Below, piece after piece: positions 9,961 to 21,974 of a stretch of DNA of 64,000 nt. Position 1 is the first letter of the stretch. Every line of letters begins with the position of its first letter. The notes beneath the pieces are model-generated. The model was not told where the DNA came from. It made no database searches and worked only from the letters and a program-made list of their open reading frames with translations. Both the position numbers and the translations under genes were made by a program. Source of the stretch: Saxidomus purpurata (lineage: Eukaryota; Mollusca; Bivalvia; Venerida; Veneridae); the NCBI GenBank assembly GCA_022818135.1, contig JAFMSR010000017.1, positions 17,660,814-17,724,813 of the forward strand. The letters run 5' to 3'.

Positions 9961-12900
9961 GCTAATAAAAGTATGATAACTTACAAAGTTTGAAAAGCGT
10001 GAAATTTTAAATTATATTTAATTAAATTAAGTTACAGGTATTTTACATATGCCTATTTGTAGTCTTAAAGACAGAAAATGATAGTACGTGTTCAGTCAAT
10101 AATTTAACATCTCAAATAAATTTCTGTCGTGTTATGTGTAAGATTTTCCAAAACATAACAGTTCAAATTCTTTAAAAGTCTGAGAAGCATGTAATATGTA
10201 ATATAAGTATATTTTGCATGTTTGGAAGGCTAGTAGGGGATGCTCACATACAACGGTGAAATAAATGGAGTAACCCTTGAAGGGGCCCAATCTTTAAAAA
10301 AAATGAATAGGTATTTTCGAAAATTTTGAAGAAGTAGTGTCACAATATGCATATGTACTCTTACAGCTCTTAGAGTAGTGTTTCAGTCGATAGTAAAACG
10401 AATAAAGGAAAGAGCTTTTATTGCTTTGAAAGCTTTATTCCATTTACTTTTTACTTCCACGGCTACATATATGTTTTTCATTGAGGTATACATAAACAAT
10501 GCATATGTTGTCATTGACATCTCTTAGGTGTAAGGTCTTTGCCTTTTTTATTTTCTTAAAATCATGTTTTGTTTTTTGTATGTATGTGCTAAGTGCACTT
10601 TTGTACTCATCAGCTTCTAAAGCAGTCTTCTTTTAATAAAAAAAAAATAAAAAAAACTTTCTTAATATGTCATTTTGTACACTAGACATAGATAAAAATT
10701 TGTTCCGTTGTTTATTGTGATTTTATAACGGTTACACCTTTCGTTCTCGGACACTCTGCGGTGATCGTACATTTGTGCCAGACTCACGCTTTATATCGAT
10801 TCTATTTTCACGACAGAACATTGATTATACGTATAATGTATTATTCAAAAGGCAAAGCTTTAAATTCTGCACGAATATTGCGCTTGTTATAATGAACAAA
10901 TTTAGTGTCACCAAAATTAGCAAGGGACATGGCGACAACTTCCTGTTTTATAGAAATGAATGAAAATTAACGACAAAATAACTAAAATAAAATACATGCA
11001 TCACAGAAGACGGACGACACATGGATTTCGTGTACGTTCTGGTTTAAGAAAGGAAATTAGTATAAATTTGCCACAAATTGCAAGAGCGACGATTGTACTA
11101 TCTAGTACACAATAGTAAAACATTCTTCGTGCTAAGTCTTTGGTTAAAAACGGAACTCCATAGTTTGCGCACAAATACACCCAAACAATGTCGTTTTTTG
11201 GATTCGTATAGTGCATACGTACCGAGAGTTCAGATGACTGCCGCTCACCCCGGAGATTGCGGATACGAACCTGTGGTCACAACCGCACCTACTCATATGA
11301 CACAAGTTATGGATTTTCCAGGAAGCGGACTCGAGAGTGACTCGATTAGCTTCAAGCTTACTTTACAATCGAGCTTAAATAAATGAGTGTGAACTAAATT
11401 AGACTAAATTTGATGAGGAACAACTCGGTTTATTTAATGAAGAAATATCATACATGTGAGTTTCATACATGTACCAGTGTTGACAGCACGAAATCCTGTC
11501 GTTGCGAACACCGCACATCATGACGTAATGTGTCTATACATTAATTACCATCCGATCATGATCTGCATTATATTATTATTCACTTCTCAGTCAATATATC
11601 GCCCCAACTGAAAATTAATTGGCATCATCCGTATGAAAAGCTGGACAAATTATTTTAAGAAATTTAACTCATGGTAAGGTTTAACGAAGTAACAACTGAT
11701 TGATGAAGTTGCGTCATTCGGACAGCTGCACTCATTATAGTACTTCACTGAACTATAGATTTTTATACGTGAGTTTATAGGGTCATCATGGCCATGCATG
11801 TTACCCAAGAAGTATAATCTATTGGTTGCTTTTTTAAGCAGTAAACTTGTTTGCTACATACGACAACAATATACAATTAGCAGAGATTAATTTAAAAGAC
11901 GCTGTTAAGCCTCTCTTTTATATTTATCATCGGCTAATTGATTGCGAGGATACATTATGTTTTAGATGTTAGATGTTACATTTTCTGCTACAACAGATGT
12001 TGGCGTAAGAGTTTTCTAATTCTTTGTCCCCTCGAGATACTCATGGGAACACCTGTGAAGAAAATCCATTGTATCTTTTATTTAAGATTTTAAATGGTTA
12101 TCTTTATTTACAATGTAGCCATGTGATCTTGCGATATTTGCTGGGATTTATTTTGGATTTAACGTACCTTTTCATTTGTTTACAGATGCTGTTTCAAGCT
12201 TGTCGTCGAACTAAAGTCAACCTCAACCTGGTCAAATACAGAAATCTAATACCCGTAAACACAGCAAGAATATAGCATATACGGATTAACTTCCGGTTTG
12301 TCATTTCCGGTTGACTCCTGTCATTGCGATGCTTAATAGACGCTTGGTTACGGTTGATGTTTCGGCCGGACTGCGGATATAATTCTACGGTGTTAATTAA
12401 TTGAATTGATGTAGGCGCGAGCTTAATATTGTTGAAAAGTTGAATACAGAGGCGTGCTGAGATATTGAATTATTTTGAGATATGGCAGAGTTTTGATAAC
12501 AATATCAAGTGTAAATAACCCAAGCATCGGAGCTATTGTGATGTTGGGAGATTCAGCTCTTTTATTGGAGTGTAAATAATACACTGATCCCGGAAATGGC
12601 ATTGTGTAAATTTGTATGGAGCTATATATAGATTAATTTGGAATATAAAACTTCTAGTGATTATTATGACAATAGAATATTACAAGCACCGTGAAGAATA
12701 GGAGCAGGTATTGAGTTAAAGCGAGTAAATAGAATGAAATCGAAGGCAGAGTGAAATTAAAAGTCGCTGGTAATGTGCTTAAACCTCTATCGTGATTGTT
12801 CCACTCATTAAACCATCCTAATTTTCTGTGATAATTTAAAATTATGGCATTTTAAGGGAAAAGATAGCACGCTAATAGAAGTGTTTTTCTTTTTTCAAAG

Positions 12901-13452
12901 CAGGTTTGTTGCAAAGATCAAACTAACGTGTAGCAACAATGACTGGATTTATATAAAAGGTGCGCGGAAATTTTAAACGTCCTTTGTAAAATATCCTGAC
13001 TAATGGGAATATATTGAAAGAGATTGACGTACAACTGAAAGCTCGGAATACAGTGTTATCGACGTGTGCTGCAAGTCTGGTGGATTAATCGGATACACAC
13101 CTGCAGGAATAAATGATTCAATGTGATAAATGATTTGACTAAGGTGTTCCCTATGTTTCAATTCATTTCAGTGGGTTGAATTTCAGTTTAAGGTAGAATG
13201 GGAAACGTTTCATGTTTTAATTGAATGAGTGATTGCGCCTGGTACTGGATATATAAAACCTTGCTTTCGCTGCCAAACGTCATATTATTCTAAAACGACC
13301 TAAATTGATATTATGTGACTAAAACATAGGCAAATAAAAGTTTCTGCTTACACGATATGTAGTGTTTGTTTACAAAGAAAAAGCAAATTGCATTTTATAA
13401 ATATGGTATTATCGGGAAAATGATACAAAAATTACCTTAAACGAATTTAACC
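9961..13452. other. Upstream region of the Shaw-type gene; promoter and 5' UTR not resolved
   Basis: 3.5 kb before the start codon. A coding-like ORF at 11208-11386 is listed separately. From about 12290 the sequence becomes somewhat less AT-rich and has no repeats, so the 5' UTR may lie here. No TATA box or initiator could be supported. Confidence 0.35.
11208..11386 (+). CDS. Unidentified coding-like ORF segment
   Basis: The + strand frame ending at TGA 11384-11386 has a stretch of GC-richer, non-repetitive codons: SAYVPRVQMTAAHPGDCGYE and onward through TTAPTHMTQVMDFPGSG to SLNK. Composition differs from the surrounding DNA. An ATG at 11232 could start it, preceded by an AG that could also be an acceptor. 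I do not recognise the protein. It might be an exon of a different gene, an alternative upstream exon, or chance. Confidence 0.2.
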
Positions 13453-13971
13453 ATGAGTAATCAACAGGACGCGGATAATCGCGTAATTATCAACGTGGGA
13501 GGTATACGCCACGAGACCTATAAAGCCACCTTAAAGAAAATTCCCGCCACAAGGCTCTCCCGTTTGACGGAAGCCCTTGCGAACTACGATCCGGTACTCA
13601 ACGAGTATTTCTTTGATCGGCATCCGGGCGTGTTTGCCCAGATATTGAACTATTATCGATCGGGAAAGTTACATTATCCGACCGATGTATGTGGCCCGTT
13701 GTTCGAGGAGGAACTTGAATTCTGGGGCCTAGATTCTAATCAAGTAGAGCCATGCTGTTGGATGACATACACAACTCATAGGGACACTCAAGATGTGTTA
13801 GGTATATTAGATAGATTGGATCTAGATACAGATAAACCTACTGAAGATGATATAATGAAGAAGTTTGGCTGGGAAGAACAGCATCGTGCTGGAGAGTTGA
13901 ACTTTTGGCAACGTATACAACCAAAAATCTGGGCGCTCTTTGATGAACCGTATTCCTCTACTTCCGCAAAA
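13453..13971 (+). CDS. Shaw: Shaw-type Kv channel exon 1: N-terminus and T1 domain
   Basis: 173 codons, ending exactly at a consensus donor (GTAAGT at 13972) in phase 0. An in-frame TAA at 13438-13440 lies 15 bases upstream of the ATG, which has A at -3, so this start is secure. Residues 10-102 are a T1 (BTB-like) tetramerisation domain: [13 protein letters not shown] at 11-23 and [19 protein letters not shown] at 53-71. The zinc site of non-Shaker Kv channels is intact as H74-x5-C80-x20-C101-C102. The acidic stretch near 120-140 and the end '[10 protein letters not shown]' match the T1-S1 linker of Shaw channels. T1 assembles subunits into tetramers and restricts them to the Kv3/Shaw subfamily (family knowledge). 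Translation past 13971 is intronic. Confidence 0.96.
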
Positions 13972-15139
13972 GTAAGTAAAATAAAAATGTTAAAATATGC
14001 CCGTAATACCGTATGAGCTGCGGTGTACATAAACCAGCAGCCTCCTGGCCGATAGACCAGGACGGATCCGGATGAAATTTTAGACACAGTCATCTCTTGA
14101 CACATCTCGCTTCTTCGTAAACGTTCTAGGTACGTAACGATGTGGTAACTGTATACATTGGTTGGTTCCCTTAATTATCCTGAAGTAATATAACTGGAGA
14201 AAGATACCAAACAAAGGTCTTTAAACAGCGCGCTATGTCCATTTGAAAATATGACGGATGAGTGTTACACTTCGGGTTAAAAAGTCAGATATGCAGTTAT
14301 ATTTTGTGTTTGTTTCGTATCCCGTGAACTTCTTGGAGGACCTTTTAAGGTATCTTGGCATATGTGTTCACTGTATAGAGACTGCCTACAGTCCACCAGA
14401 TACATTCCTCCGCTTCGTCATTACATTTTCTCTCGATATCTTTGAAAAGTTCAGCATGTTCGTGTATGTTTTCTGGTTCATTGGCTCTCGGTGAACTTTC
14501 ATTTCAGTGAACATGTCTTTAGCTGCACACACAGGTCTCTTACTGTGTGCTTTGCTACAAAGACGTTCAAACAAATTTTAAGAAATATATGTCATATTGT
14601 TATTTGTTAAAACAACTAAATTTACGCACCGGAAATGAAATTGAGAACGACGGTAACGTCTCAAACAGACAATAATACAACAGTAACATCACACGCGGCC
14701 TGATAGAAACAATGTAGGCCTATTGAATACAAATGGCAAACCTCAAACACATATACAGTGTAGTTCCATTATTATTTTCTACTGAGTATATCATTTTGAT
14801 TACCCATCAGCTTTGATACCTGTCAGATGTAAGCCAAAGTCAGCGTTTCTGTGTAATATCATTGACTGAAATAATACCGTCATAATGTCAAGAATAGCCG
14901 GAATCAACGTGAAGACGCGTTCCATACTGACATAACGAATAAACTGTCGCTTTTGATCACTTCAACATGTTCCAGTACACAGCGGTTCTTTCCGGTGGGG
15001 GTTCGTGTTCTTAAGTTTCGCGTAAAATAATCTGTTCAACTGTGCATGTCTGTATCGTGTAATACGGTTTAGCATTCTTTTCCATCTATTCTTCCTTTTC
15101 GACCCTTACTTTTCCCCGTCCGCCTTTTCATAAGCACTT

Positions 15140-16190
15140 TGTTGTACTCAGGTTGAGTTATTGTGATCACTCACCGTTCGTCGTGTGTCGTCCGTCCGTT
15201 CACATTTGCAAACGACACCTCGTCTGAAACCATTTAGCCAAATTTGACGAATCTTTTCAGAGATGTTCCTGGAATGGGGAAAATACATATTCCTTCAAAA
15301 ACAGAGGATCATCGCAGAACTATGGTTGTCATGACAACCAAAAGGAAAAGAAACTTCAAAAATCATCTTGTTAAGCAACGTGTAAGATTTCGAAACACTT
15401 TTACAGAAATGTGTCTTAGGTGACTCTCCTTCAAATAATTTTGATTCGTCAAAAAACATGGCCACTAGGGGACGGGGCTAGTTTTCCCTATATGGCTATG
15501 TTTCTTTGAATCAATGGTTTTACTTCAAATTGTCTCACAGAAATGTAACTTGTGTGACATCTACCGGATTCCTATAAAAAAAAGTTTGATTCGGCAAAAC
15601 ACATGGCCAACAATGGGCAGGGCTTCTTTTACAAAGAGTTATATAGTAAAAGCTTCAAAACTATTCTTGTCTGAAATGACATGTCCCAGATTTAAGATTG
15701 GTGTGTAGCATTGTTGAGTTGATCCCTACAATGTTTGTTCTTATTATGCCCCTGGGATCTAAATTGGCCCCGCTCTAGGGTTAGCATTGCATGCAGACTT
15801 CATCTTTGACCTTGGCTGCCCGTATCATACTGGTATGCTGTCTGTTTTTGAAGCTATAACAATGAAATCTTGACTATATATATAGTTTTGCAAGTAGATT
15901 TCAACTTCAACACTGGCTGACATTGACCATTAACTTACTTTCATGTTTTTAAAGCAGTGAATTTGAACCTGTATGTAGGCCTACACTTTTAAGGCAGATT
16001 TCAACTTTGACCTTTACTGACCTTGACATTTGGTCTAGTTATTTTCCAAACTAAAGAGATGCAATTTGGACTATTTGGTCAGTTTTGCAAACTAATTTCC
16101 AAATGTCATATAACGTACTTAGACTTACATTTTGACCTACATTCTTGTTTTAAAGAACAATGATACCAAGGTGAGCGATATAGGGTCATA
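15140..16190. mobile_element. Decayed mobile element with GATCACTCACC / GGTGAGCGAT ends
   Basis: The left end TTGTGATCACTCACCGTTCG and the right end CCAAGGTGAGCGATATAGGG are roughly inverted. Next to the left end is CGTCCGTCCGTTCAC. The interior has repeated 'TTTGACCTTGGCTGCC'-like phrases. A related terminus in the other orientation lies at 63570-63605. No ORF with known domain; boundaries approximate. Confidence 0.5.
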
Positions 16191-16207
16191 ATAATAATAA
16201 TAATAAA
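16188..16207. repeat. (ATA)n microsatellite
   Basis: About six ATA/AAT units followed by AAAATCTTTATATAATGAAG. It may be the 3' tail of an antisense LINE. Confidence 0.85.
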
Positions 16208-17620
16208 ATCTTTATATAATGAAGGTTTCATATCAGGCATACATGTACAAGGATTTACATGTAAATCAAAATACATCTTATTTTGATATGGACTTTAACA
16301 TGTAAAAGAAGAATTAAAATGCAACAACAACAAAATACCGTCAAGAACGTGTTTCGCAATCGAGAATTGATAAATTAGTATAAACAAAAACAAAACAAAC
16401 AAAAAACGTCAATAAAGAAATATGAAACAAAATATGATTTAATAGTTATACATTTCAATTGTTCATCTATCATATTTTTTTCCAAATAGTCTATCTGTTT
16501 GGCAAAGTTAGATGTGACAAAAGTTCGACAAAAATTGATTAAATTGTTGAAACTTTCTTTCATGGCCCTCGTGTTACTTTTAGTTTATACATTTTACAAT
16601 ATAATTATGTACAGTTATTGCAAATCCTGCACATACTTTTGTTAAATTTCAACAGTTACTGGGTGCTTGAATACCGTTATCCTTTTCTAAAACATTTCAA
16701 ATGTAGAACATAGTAACAAATTTCGCCTCACTAAGTTACTACCTTAAATTTCAGAAATACTGGTGCTGATAAATTTTCTTTGGTGTAAAATGAACCCATA
16801 ACTTACACTTATCTTGCGGACGACCCGTGTAAATTACCTCAGTGTCAAGACATGATTGGAGTTTGTTTCCTGACGCGGTTATTTACAACTTTTTGTAACA
16901 CCGCTACAGACGATAATCGACGATTTAAAATAGAACTTGATGTCACGTGATTCTGATTTTTGACTTTATAATTTCAAAGTAGGTTGTGCGTGGCTTGCAT
17001 TTATACGTCGGTCTCATAACTTGACAAATCACTTAAGCAATTTGCAATGAAAGATAATGGCAATCCGTTAATCAATTTGCAGGAATATTGGGTTGCAAGG
17101 TACATTATATAACCTGAAAATCACCCAGATATTCCCGATGCTCACCTCGCCATTTGCTGTATCAAGCCTTGTGCCCAACTATAGCTTATGCAAACATTGA
17201 AAAATTACCATCCAGCATTACGTTTTACGCAGAAAAAAAATCGCTTTCGTTGCTATGTTTTTTTTATAAATTGTACATTTTAGTAGTATTCATTTGAATG
17301 AAAATTGTAGGAATTTTCCTTTATGTTACAAAATGATGCTAAAAAATAGCACATTTTCTCATTGTAAATTTTCTTAACATTTCTCTTAAAAGCCTTTTAA
17401 ACTGGTAAGTGTACGGACTGCTATGTTTTAAACGATATTTCAAAGGTTCATTTTATAACGACATCTCACAACATCTGCTAATTTTATCTCAGTGAAACTT
17501 CTTTATAAGATTGTTTCATGCAATGCGTATTTAAATATTTTATTCTACATTCTCTAAAATAGTAAGAAGAGGCAATTCGAATTGACCCTTATCTCCACGC
17601 TATTTCATAAATGACACACC

Positions 17621-17857
17621 GCGTCCGTTGCCGAGTGGTAAGTGTCGCTGACTTGAGATCACTGTTACCTCTCATAGATTGAGGATCATGGGTTCGAGCC
17701 CTGCTACCGACCATGTCTCTTCATTTGAAAAATTTTACATTTTCTTACGGAGGATCGGAGTCTAGTACTGGTTCGACCAAGGAACGGTTGTTAGGTAAAC
17801 TGCCTGCCTGTTAAAATGACCAAGGTTGGAACGAGCGTCAAATTCATACAAGAACAA
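17621..17857 (+). mobile_element. tRNA-derived SINE with perfect 15-bp target duplication
   Basis: The head is tRNA-like, with an A box (GTTGCCGAGTGGTAAGTG, 17628-17645) and a B box (GGTTCGAGCCC, 17691-17701). Together they form an internal RNA polymerase III promoter. The body follows (GGAGTCTAGTACTGGTTCGA, 17755 on) and the end is AGAACAA. Target duplications CATAAATGACACACC lie at 17606-17620 and 17858-17872 without mismatch. The extra-long distance between boxes and the target duplications argue for a SINE rather than a tRNA gene. Confidence 0.88.
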
Positions 17858-18318
17858 CATAAATGACACACCATTTGTTCCCTTCTTGTATTATTACACC
17901 TTCCTTTTTCTGATGATGGCCCACTTCAAGCTTTAATCAATGAAAATTTTTCTTCTTATAAATCCGATGATTAAAGCATTAACTTAAGTCATTAGCAATA
18001 CTATGCCAATATTGTTAAAAGCGCTGTAACAGTCAAACAGAGATTTCTGACGTCATACTGTTGGCTTCAATTGAAGAAAACATCTCTAAATGTACCGAGC
18101 ATGACGTGAGCTTTTCTCCGAGACAGAATTCTAATATCCGCTTTGTTCCCTTCTCTTTCTGATTTTTCCCCATCTTTTACAGATTCTGGCAAAGATTGTT
18201 CGATATGTTACGTCTTTGAACACTGTAAAATGGGAACTATTTGCGATGCTCCATAAAAGACATTTAAGCTTGCTCAGTTTCGATGAAGCCATTTTAACTT
18301 TGATGCGACAAAGTCATT

Positions 18319-18588
18319 TTAATTCCATTTTAGCTCATCTTTGACGACACCGTCAAGGGTATTATATCTTGCATCCGGCGAGAAACCGTTTCCTTTTACG
18401 AATTGTATTGGGTTCAGTGAACTGAATCTAGTCTCGTCTTCATTCAGAGTCCCAACAATTTCTACCAAATCAATAGTGGGACTCCACGCGCGTCCAACAT
18501 AGGTTTTACAGCTAAGAACTGGTATCGTACTCAAACTCATAAGGTATAGTGGTATCTTTATTTCACACTTTCTCTTTTTTGCATTAAT
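18319..18588 (-). CDS. Unidentified minus-strand ORF in intron 1
   Basis: Open on the minus strand from just after a TGA at about 18589-18591 to TAA near 18319. The stretch MSLSTIPVLSCKTYVGRAWS and the following acidic segment have protein-like composition and the DNA is less AT-rich than its surroundings. No family recognised; no splice sites or initiation context were examined in depth. Probably a mobile-element remnant or chance. Confidence 0.22.
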   Translation of the reverse strand: MNAKKRKCEIKIPLYLMSLSTIPVLSCKTYVGRAWSPTIDLVEIVGTLNEDETRFSSLNPIQFVKGNGFSPDARYNTLDGVVKDELKWN

Positions 18589-18929
18589 TCATATTGGACG
18601 CACGTGGATTCCTGCTATGGTTGGGTCATATCGTGACTCAACGCGCGTCCAAATATGGATCTGAAAAAGTTCAACGAGTCCAATGGAATTCTATAGACTT
18701 GACGCGGTACAATGCTATACAGAAGGTTATTGCATTACAATTTCCTATTGTGTTAAATGGAATTGGACCTTAAACCTCTTGTCAAAATCTACGAGGCCCA
18801 GATCTTAAGTATTTTGTATGTAGCATTACCCTAATAATCCTCAACTAAGAGTTCAAATCAAAGCTCCTGGAGTCATTGAGCACGCCATTGTCAACTTTTT
18901 TCTATTAAGTATGTAACTTTGTTAATCCA

Positions 18930-19310
18930 GCCGCTAACTTTACCCTGCCAGTTTGCTAAAGTGGACTTGACCCTGCTAACTTTAGTTTATACAATTTTTA
19001 GCTCGATTGTGAAGAAAGCTTGTAGCTTGACACTGCTAACTGTTCCTGGAAAACCGTCTGGTGTCTATGAGAAGGTCGTGACCTTGGTGGGGCTGAGCCT
19101 GCAACCTCCTAGATAGCGGAGACCCTAAATGTACCCACTGCTCAAAGGGACTTACTCTGCAACTTTCTAAAGTGGATTTGACCCTGCTAACTGTCTAAAG
19201 TGGACTTGACCCTGCTAACTTTCTATTAAAGTGGACTTGATCCTGTTAACTGTCTAAAGTGGACTATATCCTGCTAACTTTCTATTAAAGTGGACTTGAA
19301 ACCAAGATTT
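18930..19310. repeat. Irregular minisatellite, GTGGACTTGACCCTGCTAAC unit
   Basis: At least six copies of AAAGTGGACTTGACCCTGCT followed by AACTTTCTATT or AACTGTCT. It starts diffusely near 18930 and becomes regular at 19160-19310. Confidence 0.85.
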
Positions 19311-21974
19311 GGACAGTACCATTTAAAGATGCTCCTGCCAACTTTACTTACTGAATAGCAAACAGTGAAGGTTTTGATCAAACCGCAAGTATATGTAGGT
19401 TGATCATGATCTACACTGGTTGCAAATGTAGAAATTACTTGCCATGTGTAGGGTAGGAGTGAATTTTTCACAGTGACCTGATAACCCAGAACACATCAGA
19501 AATGAATCATCAGATGTTGTTTTTTTCAAATTACTTTATACATTTTGATGTCTACATCAATCTGAGATAAAAACTAAAAACTAATAGAAAAATCTGGAAC
19601 TTTTCACTGAATGAAATTTTACGTATGAATAATACTGAAGTCATGCTAATTATGTGGAATTTTTATAGATGATTTACACCAGACGTGATATGCATCCGTC
19701 TGAAAAAAGTTAAATTTCGGTCATATTGTATGCGCACGCATACCGGATGTAACACATATCCTGCAAACAGGATTGTTCGGTAATGCATTGGCAAAAAAGT
19801 TCAGATTTTTAATGCATCTTGTTTAACTTATGCACATAATTAGACTTGAAGAAGAAATAAAACTGCTGCACATTGACTTTGTCAAAGCTACATTTTTTTA
19901 TAGAAATTGTTTTAAAATATGGAAGAAAGAATTAATACAATTATGCACTAGTATGCTTTAATATATTCTCAGTTGCAAAAGAAAAAGTGAACGTTTTTAT
20001 TTTAAATATCTCTATTTTGATTAAACATATCGGTCTCAAATTAAGAACTACATTTATACACCATTTGCTATCAATTAAATGTGCTTTCAATGCAAATGAA
20101 ATTGAGAAAAAATTGCTGTAAATTTTGTTACCAAACATTTAAATATTTCTGTTACTAATACATAAAATTATAAAAAAAAATTAAGTGCACACTTTCTTTT
20201 GCAACAGAGTATAGAAATAACTGTGCACCAAGTCTTACATCCCTAGCAGTGATATATATTTCAATATCCATTTTGCCTGTATTGGTTTTTTTCGCTAAGG
20301 AGAAATAGCAGTAAACATGTATATTGTGTTTGATAAAAAAAGTACACCCCGTCATCATTAAAGGACCGTGCATATCGTGCAATCGTCCGTATAATACACT
20401 CACAAAGCCTGGTACCAATCACTCTTCTATAATGTCATTGAACTCAAAGCATACATAGCCGACAACACGCGCAGACATTTCTAGAATTAGGCTGGTTTTA
20501 TTGCCATGAAATGGCTGTAAAGGCAGTGAATTATAGTTCTGTTTGCCGTTTTCCAACCGATCCTTTTTTGTACTCTCCGAGTCAAGGATATAATACCGGG
20601 AAATTGTTACATTTGCAGAAATTATCGCATTTGGTATAAAACGTTGAATTACAACAAACAAACAAACTTTGGATTTTTGTGTCGGTGTTCCTATTTGCTG
20701 TGTCACATTTAGAGCTAACAGTTTACACACGTTATGGCAACTCATATGTCAAAACGAAGTAAATATAATATTCACACATTTCGGTAACAATAAAATATTG
20801 AAACATCTATTCCCGCTTTTTATAGCAAATTCAAAAGAATTTTAGTCTACACAGTTTTCTAACGGTAATATTGTGTAAGTTATTTTTTTCAGTGCAAAGG
20901 CACACTTTTAGGACACTTAAAACCAAACTTAAATGTTCGACTAGTTAGTTGGTGTGCTTTTATTCAAGGCTGTATTTTTTCAAGCGAGCGCACCATGCCC
21001 GAGACAAGTTTATGCTAGCGGAAAAAACACAAAAAACATTTTCTGCCATAGTCGGGCATTATTTACCGTCTCTTCAAATACACGTCTGGCTGGTTACCAT
21101 GTTGTATTGTACTGTCGATCAAACGCGTAACAAAGTTTGCTCTTTTATCAGAATCTCACATAATCCCGATGTCTCTCCAGCGTAGCAAGCGACTTCACTT
21201 CTAGACTGACGAGGGTGTAAAACATTTTATGCCTAGTTACCATGGAAACGTCGATTTTCCTGTATAAGACATCAGTTCTTCATTCTAGTGAATGATTACA
21301 AATATACATTTCTGAGTTCACTCACAATGCCTTTAAATAGACACGATAGAGGATAAGTATACACAGAGGCGACTGTTATAGATACACGAGGCTGGTTATT
21401 GACATCTATATGAAAGCGTCTCTACTACGTTGACAGCAGTATGAAAGCGTCTTTACAACTTTGTTTGCTAGGCTTGACGTCATTTGAAACGTTCGTTCCC
21501 GAGATTTAAAGCCGTTCATTAGTAAAAGAAAGGTGACACGTGCCACAGAAATATTGTTGAAGACGAATATCATTCAAGGTTAGGAATTTACAGACATTAA
21601 AGCTATTGTCGGGGCGGCGCAGCTATCTTTTTGGCATAGATCTACTTCTCTTATTTGTTTCAAAGAGCTGTTAATACCACATTCTAGTTTTCGTACCATG
21701 ACATGTCATCTACTAGTATTCCGTCAGTCATATTGGCTAAGCTATTACTGACTGGTTATGGCCATATACGAAGACATGTTCTTGTCATATTACAAAACTG
21801 CATTGTCACAGTTCTCGTTAAATTTCAGAATTTTCAACGCCGCCAAATTTATGAATGTTCAGTTATTTTAACTTTCACTTAGCATTACACGAAAGATGGA
21901 ACTGTTTTTTTTGTTTTGTTTTTTTTTTTAAATTTGAGGCCCCCTGTTTAATATTTTTTGTTTGTGTATTTCAG

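Larger units (their letters stand above)
13972..21974 (+). other. Intron 1 of the Shaw-type gene
   Basis: Eight-kb phase-0 intron with GTAAGT donor and TTTCAG acceptor. It contains the mobile element at about 15140-16190, a complete SINE at 17621-17857, and the 'GTGGACTTGACCCTGCTAAC' minisatellite at 18930-19310. An unexplained minus-strand ORF lies at 18319-18588. Other ORFs here, such as those on the minus strand at 20155-20745, show no domain or composition bias and are probably chance. The rest shows nothing recognisable. Confidence 0.85.

Noticed and set aside
17621..17705. tRNA gene
   Set aside because: The A-to-B box spacing is long, no cloverleaf closes cleanly, and the unit is followed by a body and flanked by target duplications, so it is a SINE.
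20155..20745. Two adjacent minus-strand ORFs of 87 and 108 codons
   Set aside because: No recognisable domain, no compositional contrast with the surrounding intron, and in different contexts; probably chance.
21855..21974. In-frame extension of the exon 2 ORF upstream of S1 ([13 protein letters not shown]…)
   Set aside because: It lies before a good TTTCAG acceptor and is AT-rich low-complexity DNA; exon 1 joins in phase at 21975 and supplies the expected T1-S1 linker.
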